Part shown: positions 17,337-26,078 of the stretch, in pieces
Position numbering within the stretch: the stretch's first letter is position 1
Layout: each line of letters starts with the position of its first letter
Source of the DNA: Vibrio agarilyticus
GTDB taxonomy: Bacteria; Pseudomonadota; Gammaproteobacteria; Enterobacterales; Vibrionaceae
Direction of reading: 5' to 3'
Length of the DNA stretch: 64,000 nucleotides
Assembly: GCF_012641465.1 (NCBI RefSeq)
Contig: NZ_JABAIK010000021.1
Coordinates: 1 to 64,000 of the forward strand
Notes under the pieces: generated by a model
The model's input: only the letters and a program-made list of their open reading frames with translations
Database searches by the model: none
Told to the model about the DNA's origin: nothing
Position numbers and translations under genes: made by a program

Positions 17337-18890
17337 ATGAAAATGTTGAAAAGCACCTTAGCGGCCGCATTGATGGCTGCAGGTCTTAGCTTCAGCGCCA
17401 TGGCCGCTGATATTACTGTCGCTTACGATGCCGATCCGGTTTCACTTGACCCACATGAGCAGCTTTCTGGTGGCACGCTACAGCTGTCGCACATGGTGTT
17501 TGATCCACTTGTGCGTTACACCCAAGCGCTTGAATTTGAACCTCGCCTTGCTAGCAAGTGGGAACGCGTGAGTGACACGACGTACCGCTTTCACCTACGT
17601 GAGGGTGTTAAGTTCCACTCAGGTAATGTGATGACTGCAGACGATGTGGTCTGGACATTTAACCGTCTTAAAGCGTCTCCTGACTTTAAAGCCATTTTTG
17701 GTCCATACGAAAAAATGGTTAAAGTTGACGCCAACACCGTTGATTTGGTTTCAACTGCGCCTTACCCATTGGTACTGCAAACCGCAACTTACATCTTCCC
17801 AATGGACAGCAAGTTCTACACTGGCACCACAGCCGATGGTAAAGACAAAGCGGAGATCGTTAAGCACGGTAACTCATTCGCTTCAACCACACTATCGGGC
17901 ACGGGACCTTACATCGTGACCGAGCGTGAGCAGGGCGTAAAAGTGGAATTCAAACGCTTTGCTGATTACTGGGATACCGACTCAAAAGGTAACGTAGATA
18001 ACATCACTCTCGTTCCTATTAAAGAAGCGGCGACTCGCGTTGCGGCCTTGTTGTCGGGCGATGTTGATATGATCCACCCAGTCGCACCAAATGACCATGA
18101 GCGTGTTAGCGGTGCTGACGGCATTGACTTGGTTACACTACCTGGTACCCGTTTGATTTCATTCCAGATGAATCAAAACGGTCATGAAGCGCTGAAAGAT
18201 GTTCGCGTTCGTCAAGCCATCGTTCATGCGGTCAACAACGAAGGCATCGTGAAGAAAATCATGAAAGGGTTTGCCACTACCGCAGGTCAGCAAGGACCAA
18301 AAGGTTATGTGGGTTACAACGAAGCGCTGGTACCACGTTATGATCTGAAAAAAGCCAAACAGCTGATGAAAGACGCAGGTTATGCTGATGGTTTCACTCT
18401 AACCATGATTGCGCCAAACAACCGTTATGTTAACGACGCGAAAATTGCTCAAGCGACAGCGGCAATGTTGTCAAAAATCGGTATCAAGGTTGACCTAAAG
18501 ACCATGCCAAAAGCGCAATACTGGCCTGAATTTGACCTATGTAACGCAGATATGCTGATGATCGGTTGGCACGCAGATACGGAAGATTCAGCAAACTTGA
18601 CTGAATTCCTAACGATGACGCGCAATGCCGAGACGGGCCGTGGTCAATACAACTGTGGTTACTACTCAAACAGCGAAGTGGATCAATTGATTGAAACATC
18701 AAACGTTGAAACCGATCCTGCGAAACGTTCAGCCATGCTGAAAAAAGTAGAACGCATCCTTTACGATGAAGCGGCATTTGTCCCTCTACATTGGCAAAGT
18801 GAAGCGTGGGGCGCGAAATCAAACGTTGGCGCTGCGGAGATCGTAAACCCAATGGTAATGCCTTACTTTGGTGATCTTGTCGTTAAGTAA
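17337..18890 (+). CDS. Periplasmic substrate-binding protein of a peptide-type ABC transporter (SBP family 5)
   Basis: A 517-residue family 5 extracellular solute-binding protein (DppA/OppA fold). A signal peptide spans residues 1-24 with cleavage after AMA. Family landmarks include LDPHEQLSGG, W.RVSDTTYRFHLREGVKFH, MTADDVVWTFNRL and VRQAIVHAVN. It should bind a peptide or related solute in the periplasm and deliver it to the two permeases downstream. Two Cys residues in the C-lobe (FDLCNAD and YNCGYY) could form a disulfide, as in DppA-like proteins. Substrate not determinable by reading. The leader carries a GcvB-like site and the gene is flanked by hairpins, fitting high, separately controlled expression. 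Confidence 0.93.
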   Translation: MKMLKSTLAAALMAAGLSFSAMAADITVAYDADPVSLDPHEQLSGGTLQLSHMVFDPLVRYTQALEFEPRLASKWERVSDTTYRFHLREGVKFHSGNVMTADDVVWTFNRLKASPDFKAIFGPYEKMVKVDANTVDLVSTAPYPLVLQTATYIFPMDSKFYTGTTADGKDKAEIVKHGNSFASTTLSGTGPYIVTEREQGVKVEFKRFADYWDTDSKGNVDNITLVPIKEAATRVAALLSGDVDMIHPVAPNDHERVSGADGIDLVTLPGTRLISFQMNQNGHEALKDVRVRQAIVHAVNNEGIVKKIMKGFATTAGQQGPKGYVGYNEALVPRYDLKKAKQLMKDAGYADGFTLTMIAPNNRYVNDAKIAQATAAMLSKIGIKVDLKTMPKAQYWPEFDLCNADMLMIGWHADTEDSANLTEFLTMTRNAETGRGQYNCGYYSNSEVDQLIETSNVETDPAKRSAMLKKVERILYDEAAFVPLHWQSEAWGAKSNVGAAEIVNPMVMPYFGDLVVK

Positions 18891-18902
18891 TGATTGACCA
18901 TG

Positions 18903-18930
18903 CCACGCTGCGGTATTTGCCTCAGCGTGG
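18903..18930 (+). promoter_or_regulatory. Stem-loop directly after the binding-protein gene
   Basis: CCACGCTG pairs with CAGCGTGG over a 12-base loop, 12 bases after the stop. It has no T-run. Such structures commonly protect upstream binding-protein mRNA while downstream permease mRNA decays. Confidence 0.55.
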
Positions 18931-18978
18931 CCGCCGCTCAAATTCAGTCGAGGCGCGGCGGAAACTTTAGACTGATTC

Positions 18979-19008
18979 ATGTGGCGCGTTGTTGATGGCG
19001 CGCCACAT
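18979..19008 (+). promoter_or_regulatory. Second intercistronic stem-loop
   Basis: ATGTGGCGCG pairs perfectly with CGCGCCACAT (10 bp, 10-base loop). With the hairpin at 18903 it occupies the 238-bp gap between the binding-protein and first permease genes, which holds no gene. Confidence 0.55.
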
Positions 19009-19128
19009 ATCGTCATCCAGTGATGAATCGGCTTTGACTCAACGAAGTTAAAAGCAGTGTGATTGGCTGTGATTGCGTTAGCAGTAACGCTCTGGTAAGC
19101 AGAGTAATAAGGACACAAGGGGCAGGGA

Positions 19129-20106
19129 ATGTTTTCTTTTCTGGTCAAGCGCCTATTTCAGGCACTGATAGTGATGTTTGTGATCAGTTTGGTGGCGTTT
19201 GCCATTCAAGACAACTTAGGCGATCCATTGCGTGAGTTGGTTGGTCAATCGGTTTCTGAAGCTGAGCGTCAGGCGCTTCGCGATGAGCTTGGGCTTAACG
19301 ATCCCTTCTTCACCAAATATTCGCGTTTTATTGGTGCTGCGCTGCAAGGCGATCTTGGTACCTCCTATTTCTTTAAGCGCCCTGCGGTTGATGTCATTTT
19401 AGACAAGCTGGTGGCGACACTTGAGCTGGTGTTTGGCGCGAGCGTTTTAATTGTCGTGCTGTCGATCCCACTTGGCGTTTATTCCGCAATCCATCCTAAA
19501 AGCTGGTTTACCAAAGTGGTAATGGCAGGAAGCAGTATCGGCATTTCCATTCCGGTTTTCCTAACCGCCATTATGCTGATGTATGTCTTTTCGATAGAGC
19601 TAGGCTGGTTGCCTTCCTATGGACGAGGCGAAACAGCCAATATTTTGGGCTGGGAGTCGGGTTATATGACCGCAGATGGCTTGGCGCATCTGATTTTACC
19701 CTGCATTGCTTTGGCCTCGATTATGCTGCCACTGTTTATTCGTTTGGTTCGCGCCGAAATGTTGGAAGTGCTCAGCTCGGAATACATTAAATTTGCCAAA
19801 GCAAAAGGGTTAGCGCTTAATAAAATTTACTACCAACACGCGCTGAAAAACACCATGTTGCCGGTATTGACCGTTGGTGGTGTTCAAATTGGTACTATGG
19901 TCGCTTACACCATTTTAACCGAGACCGTATTTCAATGGCCGGGCACAGGATTTTTGTTTTTAGAGGCGATTAACCGCGTTGATACACCACTTATCACTGC
20001 GTACGTTATTTTTGTTGGCTTGCTGTTTGTGGTGACGAATACCATCGTCGACTTGCTCTATGGCTTAATTAACCCAACGGTGAATTTGACTGGAAAAGGA
20101 GCTTAA
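19129..20106 (+). CDS. ABC transporter permease, DppB/OppB type
   Basis: A 325-residue inner-membrane permease with an N-terminal TM (VKRLFQALIVMFVISLVAFA), a periplasmic region with QDNLGDPLRELVG, then five further TMs. The EAA-type cytoplasmic loop that docks the ATPase is near EYIKFAKAKGLALNKIYYQHALKN. It forms the transport channel with the next gene. The ATG follows GGGGCAGGGA. Confidence 0.92.
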   Translation: MFSFLVKRLFQALIVMFVISLVAFAIQDNLGDPLRELVGQSVSEAERQALRDELGLNDPFFTKYSRFIGAALQGDLGTSYFFKRPAVDVILDKLVATLELVFGASVLIVVLSIPLGVYSAIHPKSWFTKVVMAGSSIGISIPVFLTAIMLMYVFSIELGWLPSYGRGETANILGWESGYMTADGLAHLILPCIALASIMLPLFIRLVRAEMLEVLSSEYIKFAKAKGLALNKIYYQHALKNTMLPVLTVGGVQIGTMVAYTILTETVFQWPGTGFLFLEAINRVDTPLITAYVIFVGLLFVVTNTIVDLLYGLINPTVNLTGKGA

Positions 20107-20108
20107 CG

Positions 20109-21047
20109 ATGGAACTTGTCACAACCACACCATCACGCTGGCAGCGTTTTAAACAGTCTGATTTTCTTTATTACTTTTTGCGCGACAAAGTCGCCATGGC
20201 AAGCTTTGCGGTATTCGTGTTTTTTGTGGCGCTCGCATTGAGCGCGCCACTGCTCGCGCCCACCGATCCTTATGATCTCTCATCGATTGATATTATGGAC
20301 TCGGAATTGCCTCCCGCTTGGATGGAGGATGGCGATGAGCGCTTTACTCTTGGGACCGATGAGCAAGGTCGCGACATTTTATCGACGATTTTATACGGCT
20401 CACGCCTGTCATTGACCATCGGGTTTTTGGCGGTCGGTGTTCAGCTCTTTTTGGGCATTATTATCGGTTTGTCGGCGGGCTACTTTGGCGGTCGTATTGA
20501 TAGCTTTTTGATGCGTTTTGCCGACGTTCAGTTGTCGTTCTCAACCATGATGGTAGCGATTATCGTGTCGGCGATCTTCAAAGCCAGTTTTGGCAGTGAA
20601 TTTTTCAGTCAATACGCTGTGGTGATGCTGGTGGTGATTATCGGCGTTGCCGAATGGCCACAATACGCTCGTACGATCCGTGCGTCGGTGCTTGCTGAGA
20701 AGAAAAAAGAGTACGTTGAAGCGGCAAAAGTGATGGGATTCAAAGCGCCACGAATTATGTTCCGTCACATTTTGCCTAACTGCTTGTCGCCTATTCTAGT
20801 GATTTCAACGGTACAAGTGGCGAATGCAATTATGTCAGAAGCGGCCTTATCGTTTTTAGGATTGGGCTTGCCTGTTGATCAGCCATCACTAGGTTCGCTC
20901 ATCAGCATTGGTTTTAACTACATTTTCTCTGGTGCTTGGTGGATCACCGCATTTCCAGGTCTTGTGCTAGTGACACTGGTATTGGTGATTAACTTGTTGG
21001 GTGACTGGCTGCGCGATGTGTTTAACCCTAAGATTTATAAAGGTTAA
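20109..21047 (+). CDS. ABC transporter permease, DppC/OppC type
   Basis: A 312-residue permease starting two bases after the previous stop, so translation is probably coupled. It has an N-terminal TM (about 31-51), the family landmark TDEQGRDILSTILYGSR (about 89-105), then five TMs and an EAA-type loop (YVEAAKVMGFKAPRIMFRHILPN). It pairs with the preceding permease. Last gene of the operon; a terminator follows about 90 bp later. Confidence 0.92.
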   Translation: MELVTTTPSRWQRFKQSDFLYYFLRDKVAMASFAVFVFFVALALSAPLLAPTDPYDLSSIDIMDSELPPAWMEDGDERFTLGTDEQGRDILSTILYGSRLSLTIGFLAVGVQLFLGIIIGLSAGYFGGRIDSFLMRFADVQLSFSTMMVAIIVSAIFKASFGSEFFSQYAVVMLVVIIGVAEWPQYARTIRASVLAEKKKEYVEAAKVMGFKAPRIMFRHILPNCLSPILVISTVQVANAIMSEAALSFLGLGLPVDQPSLGSLISIGFNYIFSGAWWITAFPGLVLVTLVLVINLLGDWLRDVFNPKIYKG

Positions 21048-21134
21048 TATAAATCTTATTGGTGTAAAAAACAGGTTGTTTTTGTGGCGATGCCGCAGCC
21101 AAACAGTGAACTGGTTCAAAAATTTGTTGTCATT

Positions 21135-21167
21135 AAAGAGCTGTTTAAAAAAACGGCTCTTTTTTTG
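21135..21167 (+). terminator. Terminator of the peptide ABC operon
   Basis: Stem AAAGAGC / GCTCTTT with a 14-base loop and a T7 tract. Confidence 0.82.
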
Positions 21168-21237
21168 CTTCTTTTTTATGGCTTGTTGTTGTTTGAACGC
21201 TCAACGGTATTGGTTGAGTTACTGTGGAAATGCGACG

Positions 21238-22224
21238 ATGAAAAAAAACACCTCTAATTTGGGCAGGCGCAACGCGCCATGGCGCCTCTTGACGTTGATG
21301 AGTTTGCTTGCCATGCCTTTTTCTGCGCAGGCGTATTTATGCAGCGCAACCCAAGCCAGCCCTGATGCGCTACCGTTACTGGATGCTCAATGCCCTATAG
21401 GTCATGGGCACTGGCGTAGTGAAGCGCCAGCCCAGCAAAACTCAAGCTATTTTTGGATTCAGTGCGGTTTGCTAAAGGCTCCGTTGACACTGGCTCAGGC
21501 AAAACCGCTCTACCAGAATATGACAACGGATGTGTGGATGAAGCCTGAGGGGGACGACTTTCGTTGCTTAATCGGTCCTTATGAGCAGTTCACGGCAGCA
21601 AAGCAAGATTTGGCGAAAGTGAAACAAGTCCCCGGCTATCAAGATGCGTTTATTCGTGTCGCGGCGACTGGCGCGAACGCCGCTAAAGCGAATGCAAGCA
21701 AAGCCTCCATCAAAGTACCGCCTAAAACGGAGCGTGCCAGCTCAGCCAAAGCGCGGCAAAGTGTGTCCGTGCCATCAATCTCTGCCGTTGCCGCGGTGAT
21801 GCCAGCGGCGCCTAAGGCCCCGACGGCGCCAAAAGCGCCAGCGCCGGCCTCACTGGCTGCCATGCCGCCACCAGCAGAATCGGCCACCGCGAATGCGGTA
21901 CAAATTCGATTAAAAACCGTTTTGCAAGGACACGTCTACGCCGTGCCTTATTTGCAGGACAATCAGCATGAATTTTACATGGAACACAGTAAGCCGTGGA
22001 ATCGCCTTGATTACGCTGCGGCCTTGGTCGTATGCCAAGAAGTCGAGATGCGTTTGCCCACAGAGCAAGAGTTTACTGTGCTGCTGGGCTCTCAATTAAT
22101 GCAAAAAGAACATTGGCCAATGCATTTGCCGTACTGGGGAGAGGGCCGCACTGGATTATTTGCCGATGGGCGCGCGCTGACTTTGACGGGAAGTTCTTTG
22201 CTGAACGTGCTGTGTGTTCGATAG
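21238..22224 (+). CDS. Exported SPOR-domain protein with a C-type-lectin-like (Lcl_C/DUF1566-like) C-terminus
   Basis: A 328-residue protein. Signal peptide at about residues 1-34 (ends MPFSAQAY). Residues about 68-140 read as a SPOR-like domain (YFWIQCG ... RCLIGPYEQFTAAKQDL). Next comes an Ala/Pro/Lys-rich linker (about 145-220). The C-terminal 100 residues carry the pattern A..VC.E..MRLPTEQEF ... YWGEGRTGLF ... NVLCVR, typical of DUF1566/Lcl_C domains. SPOR domains usually bind denuded septal peptidoglycan, so an envelope role is inferred. The ATG at 21238 is chosen for its signal peptide and GGAAA; the open frame runs further upstream into the operon terminator, which argues against a longer start. 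Confidence 0.72.
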   Translation: MKKNTSNLGRRNAPWRLLTLMSLLAMPFSAQAYLCSATQASPDALPLLDAQCPIGHGHWRSEAPAQQNSSYFWIQCGLLKAPLTLAQAKPLYQNMTTDVWMKPEGDDFRCLIGPYEQFTAAKQDLAKVKQVPGYQDAFIRVAATGANAAKANASKASIKVPPKTERASSAKARQSVSVPSISAVAAVMPAAPKAPTAPKAPAPASLAAMPPPAESATANAVQIRLKTVLQGHVYAVPYLQDNQHEFYMEHSKPWNRLDYAAALVVCQEVEMRLPTEQEFTVLLGSQLMQKEHWPMHLPYWGEGRTGLFADGRALTLTGSSLLNVLCVR

Positions 22225-22352
22225 TCATGTAATTTGACCCAGCGGCGCGTGTTGCGCTCATTTTCAAGGCACAATTTTGCGCCTTTTGTATTCGGGCTCT
22301 ACGCTTTTGATTGGACTACCGTCTTGGTTTATATCAAAAGGGGAACTCGAAA

Positions 22353-23090
22353 ATGAATAGTCAACTAACTCAAGTTGTTGTCATAACTGGAGCAAGCAGT
22401 GGGATCGGTGAAACCACGGCGCGGCTGTTAGCCTCAAAAGGTGCCAAAATTGTGGCGGTCGCGCGCCGCAAAGCGCGCCTAGAGCAATTGGTTAATGAAA
22501 TCAACAGTGCTGGTGGGCAAGCTATCGCTTTAGAAGCCGATGTCACCTCGTTTGATCAGATGCAGCAAGTTGCGTCAAAAGCCAAAGACCATTTTGGCCG
22601 TTTGGATGTGTGGGTCAATAACGCTGGGGTGATGCCGCTCTCTCCGGTGGAAATGAACCGCCATGACGAATGGATGTGGATGGTGGATGTGAATATCAAG
22701 GGCGTATTGAATGGCGTTGCGGCAGCGCAGCCACTGATGCGCGCGCAAGGTAGTGGGCATTTTGTCAATATTAGCTCTGTAGCGGGCCACATTGTTTTCC
22801 CCGGTGCCGCAGTTTACTGCGCCACCAAATTTGCGGTGCGTGCCTTAAGTGAAGGGATTCGCATGGAGTCCGATGGTTCGATTCGCGTGACCAATATCAG
22901 CCCAGGGGCGATTAAAACAGAGCTTGCCGAGCACATTGGCGTTGATGAAGTGAAACAGGCGGTAAAAGCGTTTACCGATATTGCGATTGAGCCTCAAGCG
23001 ATTGCTGATGCAATTTTGTTTGCTCTTGCTCAGCCAGCCGATGTTGATGTGAACGAAATGATAGTGCGTCCTGCCAAGCAAGCGCTGTAG
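22353..23090 (+). CDS. Short-chain dehydrogenase/reductase
   Basis: A 245-residue classical SDR. NAD(P)-binding TGASSGIG lies near residue 12, NNAG in the expected place, and the active site is Ser with YCATK (S-x12-Y-x3-K). Arg residues after the glycine motif (AVARRKAR) favour NADP(H). It is an NADP-dependent oxidoreductase of unknown substrate, close to the YdfG-like group by pattern. The ATG at 22353 is preferred because AAAAGGGGAAC lies just upstream. Convergent with gor across a bidirectional terminator. Confidence 0.9.
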   Translation: MNSQLTQVVVITGASSGIGETTARLLASKGAKIVAVARRKARLEQLVNEINSAGGQAIALEADVTSFDQMQQVASKAKDHFGRLDVWVNNAGVMPLSPVEMNRHDEWMWMVDVNIKGVLNGVAAAQPLMRAQGSGHFVNISSVAGHIVFPGAAVYCATKFAVRALSEGIRMESDGSIRVTNISPGAIKTELAEHIGVDEVKQAVKAFTDIAIEPQAIADAILFALAQPADVDVNEMIVRPAKQAL

Positions 23091-23126
23091 CTTTTTCGGA
23101 TTGGCACTTTTGCGGATTAGAACAAA

Positions 23127-23150
23127 AAGGGCAAGCGAGTGCTTGCCCTT
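23127..23150. terminator. Bidirectional terminator between the SDR gene and gor
   Basis: Perfect 10-bp stem AAGGGCAAGC / GCTTGCCCTT with GAGT loop, A-rich on the left and T-containing on the right. Confidence 0.8.
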
Positions 23151-23180
23151 AATCTCTTTAGCGCTTTCGTGGCAATACAC

Positions 23181-24539
23181 TCAGCGCATGGTAACAAACT
23201 CTTCAGAGCCTGTCGGGTGAATCGCGACCACCGAATCGAAATCAGCTTTGGTTGCGCCCATCTTCATTGCAACGCCAAAGCCTTGGATCATCTCATCAAC
23301 GGTATAGCCAATGCCATGAAGGCCGACCACGCGCTCGTCTTCACCAGCGCAAATCAGTTTCATTTTGCACGGCTGACGATGACGAGTCACAGCGGTGTAC
23401 ATTGCAGTAAAGCTTGAGCTGTACACCTTAATATTGTCTACGCCATATTGCTCAATCGCTTGTGGCTCGGTTAAACCAATGGTGCCAATAGGAGGATGAC
23501 TAAATACCACGGTTGGCACCAAGCTGTAATCCATTTTGGCGTTTGGCTTGTTGTTAAACAGTCGCTCAGACAACTGACGGCCCGCTTTCACCGCGACTGG
23601 TGTCAGTTCGATACCGCCGTACATGATGTCACCAACGCAGTAGATCCCTGGCACATTGGTTTGCTGGTACTCATCGACCACAATGTAACCGTTGCGAGTT
23701 TCTACGCCCGTAGCTTCAAGATTGATTTGCTCGGTGGCAGGGTGGCGACCAATCGCCCAAATAAGCTGGTCAACATTGTGACTTTCGCCATTTTCTAGAT
23801 GCAGCGTCACGCTACCGTCGGCTTCTTTGCTGACTGATTTTGGCACGCTGTGAGTATGCAGTAGCGGGCCTTCGCTGTGCATCACTTCAAGCAAGGTTTC
23901 GACGATCAGCGGGTCAAAGCTGCGTAGCGGCGCTTCTTTACGGCAGAAAAGGTGCGTTTCCGTGCCAAGTGCGTTTAGCACGCCTGCGATTTCCACCGCA
24001 ATGTAACCTGCACCGACCACCGCAACGCGTTTAGGCTGCGCCTCTAACTCAAAGAAGCCATTTGAGTCGATGCCATATTCCGCGCCGGGAATGTTAGGAA
24101 TGGTGGGCGCGCCACCTACGGCAATCAGAATATGATCTGCGGTGTAGTGCTCACCATTGACCTCAATAGTTTGCGGGCTGCCAGTGACAAAGCGAGCAAA
24201 GCCTTTGATCACATGAACCTTATTGCGGCCAAGTACACTATCGTAAGACTGGTGAATGCGATTGATGTAGGCTTGGCGACTTTCTACCAAGGTGTTCCAG
24301 TTAAACCCGTTTTGGGTTAAGTCAAAGCCATAATCTGCCGCGTACAGTTTGATCGCATCGGCAATTTGCGCGCCATGCCACATGACTTTCTTCGGCACAC
24401 AGCCAACATTGACACAAGTACCGCCTAAATCGCGCGCTTCGATGAGGGCAACTTTGGCACCATGCATCGCGGCGCGATTGGCTGAGGCAATGCCACCGCT
24501 ACCACCACCGATACAGATATAATCAAAATGCGTCGCCAT
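23181..24539 (-). CDS. gor: Glutathione-disulfide reductase
   Basis: A 452-residue flavoprotein (E. coli Gor 450 aa). It reduces GSSG with NADPH in the cytoplasm. The FAD-binding GGGSGG is at 11-16, the redox-active pair is C42-x4-C47 ([11 protein letters not shown]), the NADPH-binding VGAGYIAVE is midway, and the C-terminal [12 protein letters not shown] carries the catalytic His/Glu. The ATG at 24539 (MATHFDY) matches homologues; an in-frame start four codons earlier is less likely. It lies downstream of rlmJ on the same strand, but a 216-bp gap suggests its own promoter. Confidence 0.96.
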   Translation of the reverse strand: MATHFDYICIGGGSGGIASANRAAMHGAKVALIEARDLGGTCVNVGCVPKKVMWHGAQIADAIKLYAADYGFDLTQNGFNWNTLVESRQAYINRIHQSYDSVLGRNKVHVIKGFARFVTGSPQTIEVNGEHYTADHILIAVGGAPTIPNIPGAEYGIDSNGFFELEAQPKRVAVVGAGYIAVEIAGVLNALGTETHLFCRKEAPLRSFDPLIVETLLEVMHSEGPLLHTHSVPKSVSKEADGSVTLHLENGESHNVDQLIWAIGRHPATEQINLEATGVETRNGYIVVDEYQQTNVPGIYCVGDIMYGGIELTPVAVKAGRQLSERLFNNKPNAKMDYSLVPTVVFSHPPIGTIGLTEPQAIEQYGVDNIKVYSSSFTAMYTAVTRHRQPCKMKLICAGEDERVVGLHGIGYTVDEMIQGFGVAMKMGATKADFDSVVAIHPTGSEEFVTMR

Positions 24540-24755
24540 TATTTTCTCCAATCTCAGTTAGTCAGCCAAGCGGCTGAGGTGATTCCAATTCCAAGTCGTT
24601 CAATGGGTGTCCATGATTGTTCGTTCTTCCATGACGCTACCCTATGTTTGTTTCGCTGTTGAGGCCATTGTGTGGTAGCGCTGTTCCATCAATGATGGCG
24701 CCACTTTATTGAGCGTAAGTGGCGTGTCTGACAACTTCTTGTTCCGCGTATTGAA

Positions 24756-25607
24756 TTATTCAGGAACAATCCAGTCAATCGTGTAATGCCCAGTTGCAGG
24801 CGCAATAGCGTGTTGCAGCGCCGGCAAAATGGTTTGCATTTGGCTTTCTAACGTCCAAGGCGGATTGATAACAATCATCCCCGACGCTGTCATACCGCGC
24901 TCATTGGTGTCAGGCGATACTCCCAACTCCAACTGTAAAATTTTACGAATGCCAAGCGCTTTTAGCCCGTCAATCATATCGTCGATAGTGGCACGATTTA
25001 CCACAGGATACCAGATGGCATAAATGCCAGTGGCCCAGCGTTTGTAACTTTCGCCAATCGCTTTGACGACGTCGCGGTATTCTTTCGCAAGCTCGTAAGG
25101 CGGATCAATCAAGACCAAACCACGGCGCTCAGCGGGCGGTAGGCTCGCTTTTAAGCGGCGAAATCCATCTTCTTGATAAATCGTGACGTGACGGTCGCGT
25201 GCAAATTCTTGCTGCAGTAGTGGGTAGTCACTTGAATGCAGCTCGGTCAGCACGATGCGATCTTGCTCGCGGATCTGCGCGCGCGCAACGCGTGGCGAAC
25301 CGGGGTAATAACGCAGCGATTCATTGGCCGCTAATGTTGGATTGAGTGCCTCAATCGCGGCAAAGTAGCCCGGTACCAGTGACTTAATCTCGCCATTGTG
25401 CCAAATGCGGCCAATGCCTTGTTTGTACTCACCGGTTTTTTCTGACCATTCGTGGGTTAAATCGTAACGCCCAGCACCGGAGTGCGTGTCATGATAGACA
25501 AACGGTTTCTCTTTTTGTTTGAGCGTCTCAAGGATCAGGCTCTGAACAATGTGCTTAATAACGTCGGCGTGATTGCCAGCGTGAAAACTGTGGCGATAAC
25601 TTAGCAA
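24756..25607 (-). CDS. rlmJ: 23S rRNA (adenine2030-N6)-methyltransferase
   Basis: A 283-residue SAM-dependent methyltransferase, with the E. coli protein 280 aa. It makes m6A2030 in 23S rRNA. Seen: LSYRHSFHAGNHADV at the N-terminus, DTHSGAGRY, catalytic LIDPPY and the C-terminal TGHYTIDWIVPE. The start is judged to be TTG at 25605-25607, because this gives an N-terminus equal to E. coli (M-LSYRHSFHAG) and places GAGGG seven bases upstream; the upstream ATG adds 14 unconserved residues. Confidence 0.94.
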   Translation of the reverse strand: MLSYRHSFHAGNHADVIKHIVQSLILETLKQKEKPFVYHDTHSGAGRYDLTHEWSEKTGEYKQGIGRIWHNGEIKSLVPGYFAAIEALNPTLAANESLRYYPGSPRVARAQIREQDRIVLTELHSSDYPLLQQEFARDRHVTIYQEDGFRRLKASLPPAERRGLVLIDPPYELAKEYRDVVKAIGESYKRWATGIYAIWYPVVNRATIDDMIDGLKALGIRKILQLELGVSPDTNERGMTASGMIVINPPWTLESQMQTILPALQHAIAPATGHYTIDWIVPE

Positions 25608-25750
25608 AATAAACCCTCGAAACACTGCTCTAACAGTGTGGTTGTGCATTGAGTTGGCGCTGATTATACACCGAAACTGGACAAAAATATGCCATTACGG
25701 TGGCGTTGTATCTCAGGTTAGCGGGCTGAGCTTGAGCGCAATGGCGTTGT

Positions 25751-25801
25751 GAGGCTTTTCTCGTTTTCCGCCTACCTGAACCGCTAAGTTGTTTGGGTAT
25801 A
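25751..25801. repeat. Half copy of the Vibrio-type palindromic repeat
   Basis: Right half only: GAGGCTTTTCTCG, CCGCCTACCTG and AAGTTGTTTGGGTATA match the full element that starts 33 bp later. The preceding bases 25690-25750 resemble a diverged left half. Confidence 0.65.
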
Positions 25802-25833
25802 TACCTGCAACTTGTTGTTTCGGTATATAGTGT

Positions 25834-25971
25834 TATACCCTTTCTACTTGAAGTTGCAGCGTTGTTGGCTGGCTCTCACAAACCTCATCACATAGTTTAT
25901 CTATGTTCACGAAGTGATCAGAGGCTTTGTTCGTTTGCCGCCTACCTGCAACTCCAAGTTGTTTGGGTATA
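25834..25971. repeat. Full copy of a 138-bp palindromic intergenic repeat
   Basis: Ends are TATACCC and GGGTATA. Inside them ACTTGAAGTTGCAG (25846-25859) is mirrored by CTGCAACTCCAAGT (25946-25959), and the centre holds AAACCTCATCACATAG ... GATCAGAGGCTTTG. No coding content. It lies between the divergent rlmJ and prlC genes. From memory, elements of this type are scattered through Vibrio intergenic regions. Confidence 0.8.
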
Positions 25972-26078
25972 GATATATCTTGAGTATCAAGACCAGACTT
26001 ATCCCGCTGCGTGACACTCACGTAGCCAAGGGCGATTCCCCTTCTTGGCATACACGCCACAAAACAAAAGGATTGCGC

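Noticed and set aside
21001-21237. Longer start for the SPOR protein
   Set aside because: The frame would cross the end of the permease gene and the operon terminator, and it would hide the signal peptide.
25979-26010. Possible sigma-32 promoter before prlC (CTTGAG ... CCCGCT)
   Set aside because: Spacing and -10 match are poor compared with the CTTGAAA-N13-CCCATNT type consensus.
25914-26078. Longer N-terminus for PrlC
   Set aside because: The extension lies partly within the palindromic repeat and has no homologue-like residues; ATG at 26079 fits the family.
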